Of a DNA stretch of 64,000 nt, positions 1 through 8,520 are shown one piece after another. A model generated the notes under the pieces. The model was not told where the DNA came from and did not search any database. It worked only from the letters and a program-made list of their open reading frames with translations. The position numbers were made by a program, and so were the translations under genes. Source of the stretch: Bacillota bacterium. Lineage in GTDB: Bacteria > Bacillota > Bacilli > Paenibacillales > NBRC-103111. The DNA is taken from contig JAEWIS010000031.1 of the NCBI GenBank assembly GCA_023386955.1, positions 1 to 64,000 of the forward strand, in the 5' to 3' direction. How positions within the stretch are numbered: the stretch's first letter is position 1; the number at the start of each line of letters is the position of its first letter.

Positions 1-105
1 ACTACAACCGCAAACGAATGCATAGTGCATTGGGGTACATGTCGCCCGTACAATTTGCTAGGCAATTTAACGGAAAAACGTCGGCATGACTGTCCACTTT
101 CTTGA

Positions 106-242
106 CATAGGTCCACACGATCCGCTATTGCCCCATCCGCACCCTGCAAACCGCCTGTTTGCTGCCTATTAACGCATCTGCAGTCCGTTAGTTTGGAAAA
201 CCGCCGGTTTTTCGCGCAATAACGGCTCCTGTGTCCGTTGGG
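106..242. repeat. Partial four-box intergenic element (copy 1)
   Basis: Two reverse-oriented 27-bp boxes start at 166 and 216, exactly 50 bp apart, and both end in a GTCCGTTAG/GTCCGTTGG-type motif. A weaker forward box ending in CCGCTATTG sits at about 104-130, where the second box of the family would be expected. The first box is not recognisable. No gene is supported in 1-506: the long plus-strand frames there are antisense shadows of the Pip gene. Confidence 0.6.
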
Positions 243-345
243 GATGCCGGGGGTTGCCCGGAGATTCCGGGGGTTACCCGGGGGTTGCCGTGTGTTGCTT
301 GGGGATACCGGGGATTGCCGGGGATGCCGGGTGATTCCGGGGCCG
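236..345. repeat. Degenerate 12-bp G-rich tandem repeat
   Basis: About nine imperfect copies of a 12-bp unit resembling CCGGGGATTGCC run head to tail. The unit length is mostly 12 bp, with changes concentrated at two or three positions. The array starts right at the end of the partial four-box element. Both strands stay open by chance because of the repeat, which inflates spurious reading frames here. Confidence 0.7.
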
Positions 346-443
346 CAGCACCCGGTTGCACTGTCCAACATGCAGCAGTCCGCAGCCACCGTAGGCACTA
401 CGCCACACGGAAACGCGCCTCCGCCTCCCGCTTACTGCCACCC

Positions 444-485
444 AAAAAAAGCCCGCCAGGACCAAATGTCCCGGCGGGCTTTTTC
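444..485. terminator. Bidirectional intrinsic terminator after the Pip gene
   Basis: A 12-bp GC-rich stem (GCCCGCC.GGAC paired with GTCC.GGCGGGC) with a short loop is flanked by A7 on one side and T5 on the other. It lies 21 bp past the stop of the minus-strand YhgE/Pip gene and could stop transcripts from either direction. Confidence 0.85.
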
Positions 486-506
486 GATATGCTCATTACA
501 CGAGGC

Positions 507-2534
507 TTACAGCGCAACTGCATCCTCCAGTTGGGTGGAAGGAGCGGATTGCTGCTTGCGGAAATGAATGATGTAGTAGGTCAGCGTGATGGCAGCCATC
601 ACGGCCATGTAGATTCCCAGCAGCAGGGCGGCTTGGTTGAAGTCGCTCATTTCGCCGCTGGAGATCACGGCCTTGTAGCCCTGTACGGAATAAGTCATCG
701 GCAGCCACTTGTTGATCACTTGCAGCGGTCCGGGAATCAGCTCAACCGGGAAGGTGCCCGCGCAGGTAGTCAGCTGGAGAATCAGGATCACGATGGCTAC
801 GAACCGTCCGGGGTTGGCGAACATGGACACCAGCATCTGGATCATAATCATGAAGGTCCAACTGGTCAGCACCGTAAGCACAAAGTACAGCGGCATGTTT
901 TGGAGCGTCAATCCCAAGCCCCATTTGATTACCACGGCCATCACCAGCGCTTGAATCAGACCGATGAACAGCATGGTGCCCAGCTTGCCGAAGTACCAGC
1001 TGGCGCCGGAGCGGGGACGGACAGCAGGGTCCTTCACCGGGAAGACGATAGTCAGCAGCAGCGCGCCTACGAACAGGCCCAGGCTCATGAAATACGGGGC
1101 GAAGCCGGTGCCGTAGTTAGGTACCTCCGCCATCTTCTGCTCCTCAAACGCCACCGGCTGGGAGAAAGCGGCGTACAGCTTGTCGTTGCCGTTGATGGAC
1201 GAGGTTTGCACCGAAGCATCCTTCAGCTTGCCCGAAAGCTCGCCTGTGCCGCCAGCTACGGTTTGTGCGCCGTCGGTCAGCTTCTTCGAGCCGTCGGTCA
1301 ATTGAACCGTACCGTTGGCCAATTGGCCGATGCCATTCTCAATCTGAGCCAAACCGGCCTTCAGCTGGGCGCTTCCGGGCACCAGCTGGCTTGCGCCGTC
1401 GGCTACAGACTTGCTGCCGGCGGCAGCTTCATTGAGCTTGGCGTCGAAGGCGACAACGCCGCCGTGCAGCGTTTTTTGCCCCTCAGCCAGCTGCGCGGCG
1501 CCGGCGGCCAGCTGCTTCTGGGCCGCTGCAGCAGAATCAGTGCCTGCGGCTACTTGTTTGCCCGCCTCCACCAGCTTGGCGAAGGACGGATTTTCGGCCA
1601 GCTGCGGCATGGCGGCAGCCAACTGCTCCAAGCCGGCGGCCAAGCCATCAGCGCCGGTTTTCAATTGATCCAGACCGGCGGAGGATGCGGCCAGCCCGCC
1701 GTTCAGCTTGGCGGCGCCTTCCTCGGATTGGGCTGCGCCCTGCACGATGGCCTGATGGCCGTTAGACAGCTGCTCCAGCCCGCCGCTTACGGTGGTTGCG
1801 CCCTTTTGCAGCTGGGCCAGCCCGTCGTTCAGCTTGGTAGCGCCGGTATACAATTGCACAGCCCCGGTTTCCAGCGGCTGGGTGCCGGCGGTCAATTTGA
1901 CCAGTCCCTCATCCAGCTGCTCCAGACCGGTTACGACACTGCCGGTGCCCGCGGACAGCTTGGAGGCGCCATCGGCAGCCTGGGCCAATCCCTCGGACAA
2001 TTTGCCTACGCTGGTAAACAAGGTCTCCGTATACGTTTTGGTCAATTCGGCAGACAGCTCACCCTTAATGCGCTCCACGGCGGTTTTGCCGATTTGGGCG
2101 GCCAGGAAGTTGCTGCTTTCATTGGGGATGTAGCGGAAGGTGGCAGGCTGGGGATCGGAACCCAGCACCTCGGTGGCCCTTTGTGAGAAATCCTCAGGGA
2201 TTTCGATGGCCATGTAATACTTATGCTCCTTCAATCCCTTCTCCGCCTCATCCTGGGAAATAAAATCCCATCCGAAGGCCGGATTGGTCTTCAGCTTCTC
2301 CACAAACTGGTCTCCGACGGACAGCTGCTTGCCCTCGAAGGCTGCACCTTTATCCATATTGACCACGGCAACGGGAAGCACATCCATCTTGGCGTATGGG
2401 TCCCAGAAGGTCCACAGGAACATGAAGCTGTACAGCAGCGGCACAAGCGCAACGGCGCTCACCGAAATCAGAACCTTCTTGTCTTTTACAATCGAAACCA
2501 GCTCGTGGGAGAACTGGCGGAAGCTTTTGCTCAT
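507..2534 (-). CDS. YhgE/Pip family membrane protein
   Basis: A 675-residue integral membrane protein of the YhgE/Pip (phage infection protein) type with an ABC-2-like membrane domain. A first membrane helix lies near residues 20-45. A long extracellular region follows; its middle part (about 180-450) is built from repeated G-A-x-x-L-x-x-G turns. Several membrane helices fill about 475-660. The ATG at 2534 is preferred over the GTG at 2543 because AAGGAG sits 8 nt before it. It lies just downstream of a TetR gene, the same pairing as yhgD-yhgE in Bacillus subtilis. The two promoter regions share a 19-bp operator-like sequence, so repression by the neighbour is likely. Its molecular role is not known: relatives act as phage receptors or in protein secretion, and nothing here decides between them. 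Confidence 0.9.
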   Translation of the reverse strand: MSKSFRQFSHELVSIVKDKKVLISVSAVALVPLLYSFMFLWTFWDPYAKMDVLPVAVVNMDKGAAFEGKQLSVGDQFVEKLKTNPAFGWDFISQDEAEKGLKEHKYYMAIEIPEDFSQRATEVLGSDPQPATFRYIPNESSNFLAAQIGKTAVERIKGELSAELTKTYTETLFTSVGKLSEGLAQAADGASKLSAGTGSVVTGLEQLDEGLVKLTAGTQPLETGAVQLYTGATKLNDGLAQLQKGATTVSGGLEQLSNGHQAIVQGAAQSEEGAAKLNGGLAASSAGLDQLKTGADGLAAGLEQLAAAMPQLAENPSFAKLVEAGKQVAAGTDSAAAAQKQLAAGAAQLAEGQKTLHGGVVAFDAKLNEAAAGSKSVADGASQLVPGSAQLKAGLAQIENGIGQLANGTVQLTDGSKKLTDGAQTVAGGTGELSGKLKDASVQTSSINGNDKLYAAFSQPVAFEEQKMAEVPNYGTGFAPYFMSLGLFVGALLLTIVFPVKDPAVRPRSGASWYFGKLGTMLFIGLIQALVMAVVIKWGLGLTLQNMPLYFVLTVLTSWTFMIMIQMLVSMFANPGRFVAIVILILQLTTCAGTFPVELIPGPLQVINKWLPMTYSVQGYKAVISSGEMSDFNQAALLLGIYMAVMAAITLTYYIIHFRKQQSAPSTQLEDAVAL

Positions 2535-2579
2535 ATGGTTCACTCCTTATGAATCTCTCTTTTTATATAATTGACTAAT

Positions 2580-2598
2580 ATGTTCAATCGGTCAATTT
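2580..2598. promoter_or_regulatory. Putative TetR operator upstream of the Pip gene
   Basis: ATGTTCAATCGGTCAATTT matches 16 of 19 positions of the sequence at 3236-3254 in front of the TetR gene. It lies between the two genes, where the local regulator would be expected to act. The binding protein is inferred from position only. Confidence 0.55.
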
Positions 2599-2618
2599 TG
2601 ACTGAAAAATAAAGCCGT

Positions 2619-3194
2619 TTATCGGACGGCCAATCCTTCGAACAAATACACATGAAAAAACTCCGAAATCTGATCCTTGGTCAACGGCCCGTGGGTCCGG
2701 TCCCAATCATACACAAAGGATACATACATCTTCAGGATGACGAATGCGGCAACCTGCGGATCACAGGACCTGATCTCCCCCTGCTCCATGGCGGTTCTCA
2801 CGTTCTTCTCCAGAAACCCGAGAATGGCTCCCTCCAGGGACTTCATTCCTTCCTGGGCCTTGGCGGTTCCCATCTCGCTGATTTCGTGGGAGAGCCGGAT
2901 CAACAGCTCATGGTTGCTGCGGAACCTGTAGAACTCCTCCAGCACCCGCTCCAGCTTCTTGATGAAGGTGAGCTCCTCCTGAATCACCTTGTCGGCAATC
3001 CGCTTCATTTCCTGGATGACATCGGTCATAATGGCGTCGAACAGCTCTTCCTTTGTGGAAAAAAACGTATAAATGGTGCCCTTGCCGACCCCCGCGATCT
3101 TCGCCACCTGCTCCATCGTCGTAGCCTTGTAACCGAACAGGGCGAAGGATTTGGATGCAGCCTCAAGAATCCACTTCTTGCGGTCAGCCGCCAT
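2619..3194 (-). CDS. TetR/AcrR family transcriptional regulator (YhgD-like)
   Basis: A 191-residue one-domain repressor of usual TetR length. The N-terminal helix-turn-helix covers about residues 8-55, with the typical pattern ending in VGKGTIYTFFSTKEELF. The rest is a helical ligand and dimerisation domain with no recognisable ligand class. It sits between a sensor kinase and the YhgE/Pip gene on the same strand. A good promoter lies upstream (3256-3284), and an operator-like repeat just after the -10 suggests autorepression. By context it most likely controls the Pip gene. Confidence 0.9.
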   Translation of the reverse strand: MAADRKKWILEAASKSFALFGYKATTMEQVAKIAGVGKGTIYTFFSTKEELFDAIMTDVIQEMKRIADKVIQEELTFIKKLERVLEEFYRFRSNHELLIRLSHEISEMGTAKAQEGMKSLEGAILGFLEKNVRTAMEQGEIRSCDPQVAAFVILKMYVSFVYDWDRTHGPLTKDQISEFFHVYLFEGLAVR

Positions 3195-3235
3195 TGCGCT
3201 TCTCTCCTCCTCTCAAAAATGACTGAAATTGAAAT

Positions 3236-3254
3236 ATGGTCAATTGGTCATTTT
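3236..3254. promoter_or_regulatory. Putative TetR autoregulatory operator
   Basis: ATGGTCAATTGGTCATTTT lies just downstream of the -10 of the tetR promoter and resembles 2580-2598 (16 of 19). Binding here would block transcription initiation of the regulator's own gene. Confidence 0.55.
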
Positions 3255-3255
3255 C

Positions 3256-3284
3256 ATTATATGCACATTGCCCGGTGAAATCAA
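3256..3284 (-). promoter_or_regulatory. Sigma-A promoter of the TetR gene
   Basis: On the minus strand, TTGATT and TATAAT are separated by exactly 17 bp. The -35 hexamer overlaps the stop codon of the upstream sensor kinase gene, so tetR has its own start inside the end of its neighbour. Confidence 0.7.
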
Positions 3285-5140
3285 GTGGTTTGCGGGTCGA
3301 AGGGAAGAATTATTTCGACAGTTGTCCCCTGCCCGGGTTCGCTGTCAATGTTGAACCTTCCCTTGTGGTTGTCCACGATCTGGCGGCATATCATAATCCC
3401 CAGACCGTTGCCGCTTTCCTTCGTGGTAAAAAACGGCTCCCCGATCATCTTCAGATCCTGGCTTTCAATGCCGCAGCCTGTATCCGTAATCCGGATGCGG
3501 ATATACGGCTGGATGCTCTCCACCGTGACAGTGAGCTTGCCTCCGTCAGGCATAGCCTCCAGACCATTTTTGACTACATTGACCAATACCTGCTTGATCT
3601 GGTTCTCATCGCAGGAAATCAGCGGCAGGTTGGGAGGGCAGCGGAACTCCAGCTCCACTCCGGCTCCGGTGGCCTGTGCATCGAACAAACGCAAATTGTC
3701 GCCAACGATGCCGCAAATGGATTTGAGAGCAAACTTGGGGCCGGACGGCCGGGCCAAAAACAGGAACTCGTTAACCAGCAGATTGATCCGGTTCACCTCG
3801 CCCAGCATCAGATCGATCATCGGAGCATGATTAACCTGCGTCCCCTTCTTCATCAGCTGGAGATATCCGGAAATCACCGTTACCGGGTTGCGGATTTCGT
3901 GCACCACACCTGCTGCCATTTGGCCGGCTACCGACAGCTTCTCCGTATTGGATAAGCGGAACAGGATGTTGTGAATTCTCCGCAGAATGACCACGATCAG
4001 ACTTGTCAAAAAAGCCAGGCCGCCCCAATAGGAAAATTCGGGAAGCGGATTGTCCAGCATCAGCATCTGCCTGATAATATCCCCGGCACCGAAGGCGCAG
4101 AAAACCGCCAGCCCCGCCAGCACCTGCCCGGCGTCCTTATCCTTCTTCCAGGCAATCCGGCCGATCCGGATCACCGTAATGATGATGCTCACCAGCAGCA
4201 GTAGCTGATAAAATAGCAGAAAGACCGCACCCCGCACCAAATGAAGGGCCACAAACGGAATTCCGATGGCGCCGATGAAAAGATGGACCTTGCTTAACCG
4301 GAGCTTAAGCTTGCCCGAATCCGGGAACAGCTGCTCGGTGAATGCCAGAACCGCGGCCATCGACAGCACCAAAAAGGCCAGCTCGAAGACCATCCAGAAT
4401 TCAGGGGAGTCCACCAGGGTGAGAACCAGCATGGTCCGGGACAAGGTATACAGCCCGAAGGACCCGGCAAATCCCGCGAAGGAAAACAGATAGCTCTGAC
4501 GGATCCGCAGCCCCGCCAGGCAGGAAATCACGCCGATCATCAGATAAAAGCTGCCCAATATCAGCCGGATACCCTGTTTTTTGATAAAGCTCAGAATCAT
4601 GTCCGAGCCTGAGGCCAGCTGCGGCTTCTGCAGGAGCCCGATATCCTTGCCGTTGGAATAAATCCGGACGGTCAGCAGCTTGCCCCGGGCATCATCCGGC
4701 AAGGCGATCATTCTGGGCGGGGTGCCGATGTACAAGGGATGGGCTCCCTTTATCCGCCCATGGCGGAACAGCAGCTCCCCGTCCAAGTATACCTCGAACA
4801 GCTGGCTGGCCTGCACCAGCAGGGTCGGGTCGTAGCCGGCATCCTGGGGCAGCCGTGCACGCAGCCAGAGAATCTCCCTGCCCTCCCGCCCGGGAGGATT
4901 AATGAGACGGTCGGTTTTCTCCCAGCCGTAATCCGGTATGTTAGTAAGCTTCGGTGAAGCAGTATACTCGCTCCAGGCATATTCCCAATCGGTCAGGCGG
5001 CGGGTTGAACCCGGAGCCTCCTCTGAACGGCAGGGAACAGAAGTCTGGTTATCGTCATTAAGTTGCATAGCTAACGGGGCGATTATGGACAAAACGATCA
5101 GGCTTACAAGAAGCAATAGGAGTGGTTGCCCTTTTTTCAT
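3281..5140 (-). CDS. 7TM sensor histidine kinase
   Basis: A 619-residue membrane kinase with no adjacent response regulator. Domains in order: an N-terminal helix (about 8-28); an extracellular beta-rich domain resembling the 7TMR-DISM type (about 60-185); seven membrane helices (about 190-395); a dimerisation/phosphoacceptor helix with VVHEIRNP (His near 412); and a GHKL ATPase domain with an N-box ending in VKNGLEAMPDGG, then DTGCGI and GNGLGI. The kinase core resembles those feeding the sporulation phosphorelay, but that link is inference. The ATG at 5140 follows AGGGA by 8 nt and is preferred over the GTG at 5146. No terminator separates it from the TetR gene, so read-through is possible. 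Confidence 0.88.
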   Translation of the reverse strand: MKKGQPLLLLLVSLIVLSIIAPLAMQLNDDNQTSVPCRSEEAPGSTRRLTDWEYAWSEYTASPKLTNIPDYGWEKTDRLINPPGREGREILWLRARLPQDAGYDPTLLVQASQLFEVYLDGELLFRHGRIKGAHPLYIGTPPRMIALPDDARGKLLTVRIYSNGKDIGLLQKPQLASGSDMILSFIKKQGIRLILGSFYLMIGVISCLAGLRIRQSYLFSFAGFAGSFGLYTLSRTMLVLTLVDSPEFWMVFELAFLVLSMAAVLAFTEQLFPDSGKLKLRLSKVHLFIGAIGIPFVALHLVRGAVFLLFYQLLLLVSIIITVIRIGRIAWKKDKDAGQVLAGLAVFCAFGAGDIIRQMLMLDNPLPEFSYWGGLAFLTSLIVVILRRIHNILFRLSNTEKLSVAGQMAAGVVHEIRNPVTVISGYLQLMKKGTQVNHAPMIDLMLGEVNRINLLVNEFLFLARPSGPKFALKSICGIVGDNLRLFDAQATGAGVELEFRCPPNLPLISCDENQIKQVLVNVVKNGLEAMPDGGKLTVTVESIQPYIRIRITDTGCGIESQDLKMIGEPFFTTKESGNGLGIMICRQIVDNHKGRFNIDSEPGQGTTVEIILPFDPQTT

Positions 5141-5411
5141 TTCCACAGTCCCTTTTTTAGGCAGAATTTTGTAGAATTATGTCTTTCTGCCCCTATCATA
5201 CCTGAAAATGCTTGTGCTGGATATGACATTTTTAAGTGTAACGAAATTATCCCTTTACCCCGTTGGTTTTCCCCCGGCGGGAAGATTTCATGTACGGAAG
5301 GGCGTAGTACCGCGTGTCTCTTCGTATGTATTTTGTTACTGGATCGTTATATGATAAGGGTATGTAAACCGTCAGGAGCAACCTCAAACATTCCGCGGAG
5401 GAGCAAAAATA

Positions 5412-6077
5412 ATGAAAAAGCATGCGGTAGTATTGGGCGCCACCGGCATGGTGGGAACCCAGCTGGTGCGTCAGCTTGCAGAGGATCCGCAGTATGGCAG
5501 AGTGACGGCGCTGGTCCGGCGCCCGCTGTCCACACCCCACCCGGAAGTGGGGCAGGTTATCGCCGATTTGGATAGGCTGGAGGAATACAGCCAGGTTTTC
5601 CAGGCTGATGTGGTCTACTGCTGCCTGGGGACAACCATCAAAACCGCCGGAAGCCAGCAGGCCTTCCGCCGGGTGGATCTGGATTATCCGGTGGCTGCCG
5701 CCCGGTTGGCAAAACAGTCCGGCGTCCCCGCCTTTGCGGTTATTTCCTCCCTGGGCGCAGATGTTAAGTCACCCTTCTTTTATTCCCGGGTCAAAGGGGA
5801 AATGGAGCACAGGCTGGGAGAACTAGGTCTTCCCTCCCTGTATATCCTCCGCCCCTCCCTCCTGTTAGGTCAACGGACGGAGAACCGCCCTGGGGAGCAG
5901 GCCGCGGCCGCCATCAGCCGGGTGATGCCTTTCCTTTATTCGGGCCCCTTCCGCAAATACAAGCCCGTTGAAGCGGATGTAGTAGCTGCTGCCATGAGAG
6001 GCGCGGTCAGGCAGGGAGAGTCCGGTGTGCGTATTTACCCTTCTGCAGAGCTTCCGGATCTTGCCGCCAAAGCATAA
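5412..6077 (+). CDS. NAD(P)-binding Rossmann-fold oxidoreductase
   Basis: A 221-residue cytosolic protein of the atypical short-chain dehydrogenase type (TIP30/HTATIP2-like). The nucleotide-binding turn GATGMVG is at residues 9-15. A conserved YSRVKGEMEHRL segment further on supplies the Tyr/Lys region. There is no substrate-specific motif, so the reaction is not assigned. GGAGGAG sits 8 nt before the ATG. The gene stands alone between the sensor kinase (divergent) and the flotillin operon (convergent), and a strong hairpin follows its stop codon. Confidence 0.82.
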   Translation: MKKHAVVLGATGMVGTQLVRQLAEDPQYGRVTALVRRPLSTPHPEVGQVIADLDRLEEYSQVFQADVVYCCLGTTIKTAGSQQAFRRVDLDYPVAAARLAKQSGVPAFAVISSLGADVKSPFFYSRVKGEMEHRLGELGLPSLYILRPSLLLGQRTENRPGEQAAAAISRVMPFLYSGPFRKYKPVEADVVAAAMRGAVRQGESGVRIYPSAELPDLAAKA

Positions 6078-6130
6078 AGCGCTCCGCCGGCCTCCGTCCT
6101 ATCTGGGAACGGAGAGCCGGCGGAACGCTT
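6077..6130. terminator. Long hairpin between convergent genes
   Basis: A near-perfect stem of about 20 bp (arms begin AAGCGCTCCGCCGGC and end GCCGGCGGAACGCTT) overlaps the last base of the reductase stop codon. It faces the end of the flotillin gene. There is no clear T-run on the plus strand, so it may act as a bidirectional or Rho-independent-like barrier. Confidence 0.6.
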
Positions 6131-6141
6131 GGATCGGCCTG

Positions 6142-7650
6142 TTATTCCCCGGCTACGGGATATTCTTGGACCGGTACGGGTTTTACCGCCGGTTGAGTGC
6201 CTTTTTTATCTGTCAGCCCCTGGATCAGCTGGTTCAGGTCAAGCCCCGATACTTCCTTCAGCATCTTGGGGGCTGTGGCCATGAGCTCGGTGACGTAGTT
6301 GCTCACCCGCGCCGCGCCTTCTCCCTTGCCCGTATCCACCACGGTCAGCTGGTCGATGGAACGGATGGGATCGGCTATCTTGCCCGCCAGCTCCGGCAGC
6401 ATCTTCACGACAATATCCAGCACGGCTGCTTCGCCGAACTTCTGGAAGGCGTCCGCCAGCTTCTCCTTGGCTTCGGCTTCAGCAAGACCCCGCAAGCGGA
6501 TAACCTCCGCCTCGGCAGTACCCTTGGCCCGCTCCGCGTCGGCGATGGCCAGACCCTCCAACCGCTTCTGCTCTGCGTTGGCCTTGGCCTCCGCCTCGAT
6601 GCGGTATTGCATGGCATCCGCTTCGCGCATGCGCTTGGTCCGGTCGGCCTCTGCAGCCTGCTCGACGGAATACCGGTCGGCGTCGGCCTTCTTCTTCACT
6701 TCCGCATCATACTGCTTCTCGCGGACGAGGATTTCCTTTTGCTGCAGGTCGATTTCCCGCTCCTTGCGCACCAGTTCAACCTTCATCTGCTCTTCCACGG
6801 CTATCTGCTTGGCCTTGGCCTCCTGAATGAAATAAGCCTGATCCGCTTCCGCCTTGGCCGTATCCTGGTCCCGCTTAAAGGCGGCCACCTTCAGCTCCCG
6901 GCCCTTCTCGGCCTCGGCAATATTGGTATCGCGCAGCAGCTCAGCCTTCTTCCCCTCTTCCTCTGCCAGGGCCTTCTGAATACGGGCATCCCGTACAGCA
7001 TTGGCTTCAGCAATCTCGGCATCCCGCTTAACGGCGGCAATCCGGGGTTTACCCAAGGCATCCAGATATCCTTGTTTGTCACGGACATCCTTAATGGTGA
7101 AGGAGACGATCTGCAGCCCCATCTTCTTCAGGTCCTTGGCTGCCACACCCTGTACCTCCTGGGCGAAACGGTCCCGGTTCCGGTACACTTCCTCCACGGT
7201 CATGGAGCCCAGAATTGCCCGCAGGTGACCCTCCAGCACTTCCTGCGCTTCCGACTTCAGCGCTTCAATAGGCTTGCCCATAAATTGCTCCGCCGCTGTG
7301 GCCACATCCTCCACAGAGCCGCCAATCTTGATGATGGCTACCCCGTCGGCAATAACGGGAACGCCTTGCTCCGTGTACACCTCAGGCGTGGATACATCCA
7401 GCTTGTGGGATAAGAGCGAGAGGAACTGTGATGCTTGGAACACGGGCCAGATAAAGGCGCCGCCGCCTCTGACAATTTTGATCTTGCGGCCGGAGCCGTC
7501 GTCGGTGTCCACATTCTTGCTTCCCAAAAACGATCCGGTGACAATCATCGCCTCATCCGGTCCCACCGTTTTGTACCGGGCCATAAAGGCCAGCCCCAGC
7601 AACACAATGACGCCTACTACAATTGCAGGAATGATCAAAAACTCCGGCAT
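6142..7650 (-). CDS. floT: Flotillin (SPFH/band 7 membrane scaffold)
   Basis: A 502-residue flotillin homologous to Bacillus FloT (YuaG). An N-terminal membrane hairpin (about 4-24) is followed by the SPFH domain (about 30-210). A long charged coiled-coil rich in A-E-A repeats follows (about 215-410), then a C-terminal oligomerisation region with LPELAGKIADPI. Flotillins organise ordered membrane domains and help signalling, secretion and envelope-stress tolerance. AAAGGAG precedes the ATG. It follows an NfeD gene by 13 bp, the conserved NfeD-flotillin operon. A sigma-W-like promoter upstream of nfeD suggests control by envelope stress. Confidence 0.95.
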   Translation of the reverse strand: MPEFLIIPAIVVGVIVLLGLAFMARYKTVGPDEAMIVTGSFLGSKNVDTDDGSGRKIKIVRGGGAFIWPVFQASQFLSLLSHKLDVSTPEVYTEQGVPVIADGVAIIKIGGSVEDVATAAEQFMGKPIEALKSEAQEVLEGHLRAILGSMTVEEVYRNRDRFAQEVQGVAAKDLKKMGLQIVSFTIKDVRDKQGYLDALGKPRIAAVKRDAEIAEANAVRDARIQKALAEEEGKKAELLRDTNIAEAEKGRELKVAAFKRDQDTAKAEADQAYFIQEAKAKQIAVEEQMKVELVRKEREIDLQQKEILVREKQYDAEVKKKADADRYSVEQAAEADRTKRMREADAMQYRIEAEAKANAEQKRLEGLAIADAERAKGTAEAEVIRLRGLAEAEAKEKLADAFQKFGEAAVLDIVVKMLPELAGKIADPIRSIDQLTVVDTGKGEGAARVSNYVTELMATAPKMLKEVSGLDLNQLIQGLTDKKGTQPAVKPVPVQEYPVAGE

Positions 7651-7663
7651 ACCTCAGTCTCCT

Positions 7664-8188
7664 TTAAAGGTTATTTTCAAAGCGGGACACAAACAGCACA
7701 CCGTCGCGGACATCTACCACCACGACCCGGTCCCCCGCCTGAATAGCACTTCCGTCAAAGCTTTCGGCAATATGGTTGGAATTGCCCGCCCCCACCTTCA
7801 CCAGCACCTCGCCGCAGCCGCCTGTGGGAATGGAGGTAATCACCTCGCCCAGCCGCCCGGAGAGTCCTTTCATGGTGTAAGCCGTGGAATTCTCGGTGTT
7901 CTTCATAGGCTTCACATAATAGCGCCCCACCAGGAAACCGATAACCGCCGCAATCGCAACTGCTGCGACCGCCGCAAGCAGTGCCGGGATTGCCGTGTAT
8001 TGCACCAGCATGATGCCCGCCCCGCCAAATACGGTAATCCCGACAGCCAGCACTGTGGGATTCAGAAAATCCAGGGACAGAAAATCCAGCGCCCCGTCCA
8101 AAGCCGAGCTGAGCAGATCCCCAAGCACAACCGTAACCAGCGTAAACAGCACGCCGAAGGCAAGGCATCCCCAAAACAGCTGCTCCAT
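7664..8188 (-). CDS. NfeD-family membrane protein (YuaF-like)
   Basis: A 174-residue partner of flotillin. Four or so membrane helices occupy residues 5-115. A C-terminal OB-fold domain follows, ending in GDRVVVVDVRDGVLFVS. It lacks the N-terminal protease domain of long NfeD proteins, as YuaF does. NfeD/flotillin pairs are tightly linked in genomes, and the OB domain is thought to act at the membrane with the flotillin. GGAGGTG lies about 10 nt before the ATG. The leader between the promoter and this start carries three 40-bp hairpin repeats. Confidence 0.9.
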   Translation of the reverse strand: MEQLFWGCLAFGVLFTLVTVVLGDLLSSALDGALDFLSLDFLNPTVLAVGITVFGGAGIMLVQYTAIPALLAAVAAVAIAAVIGFLVGRYYVKPMKNTENSTAYTMKGLSGRLGEVITSIPTGGCGEVLVKVGAGNSNHIAESFDGSAIQAGDRVVVVDVRDGVLFVSRFENNL

Positions 8189-8208
8189 GTGTTGTTGGCA
8201 CCTCCTGA

Positions 8209-8334
8209 GGGCTTTCCGAGAGGAAAGCCAGCATCGTAAGCATTGGCTGGGCTTTCCGAGAGGAAAGCCAGCATCGTAAGCATAAGCTAAGTTTTCGCGT
8301 CAGCGAAAATTGGCTTCATAAGCATAGGCTGGGC
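8209..8334. repeat. Three 40-bp repeats, each with a small hairpin
   Basis: Units begin near 8211, 8251 and 8291, exactly 40 bp apart. Each holds a hairpin followed by a conserved tail ending GTAAGCATNGGCTGG or similar. Units 1 and 2 use GCTTTCC/GGAAAGC arms. Unit 3 uses TTTTCGC/GCGAAAA arms, so the pairing is kept although the bases differ. The array lies in the 5' leader of the nfeD-floT transcript. Short frames through it encode repeats such as AFLSESP and are not treated as genes. Confidence 0.8.
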
Positions 8335-8389
8335 TAGTGTTTCCTTTGTCCCAATTAATTTCTAGTTTTGTTAAAGGCTGATACAGTTA

Positions 8390-8417
8390 TATACGGCGAA
8401 TTGTGAAAAAAGTTTCA
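8390..8417 (-). promoter_or_regulatory. Sigma-W-type ECF promoter for nfeD-floT
   Basis: On the minus strand TGAAAC is followed after 16 bp by CGTATA. This matches the TGAAAC-N16-CGTA pattern of Bacillus sigma-W promoters. The yuaF-floT operon of B. subtilis belongs to the sigma-W regulon, so the match agrees with known biology. The start point would be about 190 bp before the nfeD ATG. Confidence 0.8.
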
Positions 8418-8441
8418 AAATTGCAACTTTACGCAACATAC

Positions 8442-8484
8442 AAAAAACGGCCCAATCCGGTTTTACCCGGAAGAGTGCCGTTTT
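8442..8484 (-). terminator. Intrinsic terminator upstream of the flotillin promoter
   Basis: On the minus strand AAAACGGC pairs with GCCGTTTT, with an inner CCGG/CCGG stem, and is followed by T6. It would insulate the flotillin operon from transcription of the small gene ending at 8947. Confidence 0.7.
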
Positions 8485-8520
8485 ATCAGCCGAACCTTTG
8501 CAGTTGCGTCACGCGGCTGC

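Noticed and set aside
231..2186. 651-codon plus-strand frame over the Pip gene
   Set aside because: Antisense shadow; its repeats are the mirror image of the Pip G-A-x-x-L repeats and of the 12-bp array.
8062..8283. Minus-strand frames over the NfeD start and 40-bp repeats
   Set aside because: They start inside the repeats and read the NfeD gene in another frame. NfeD itself has the right start and fold.
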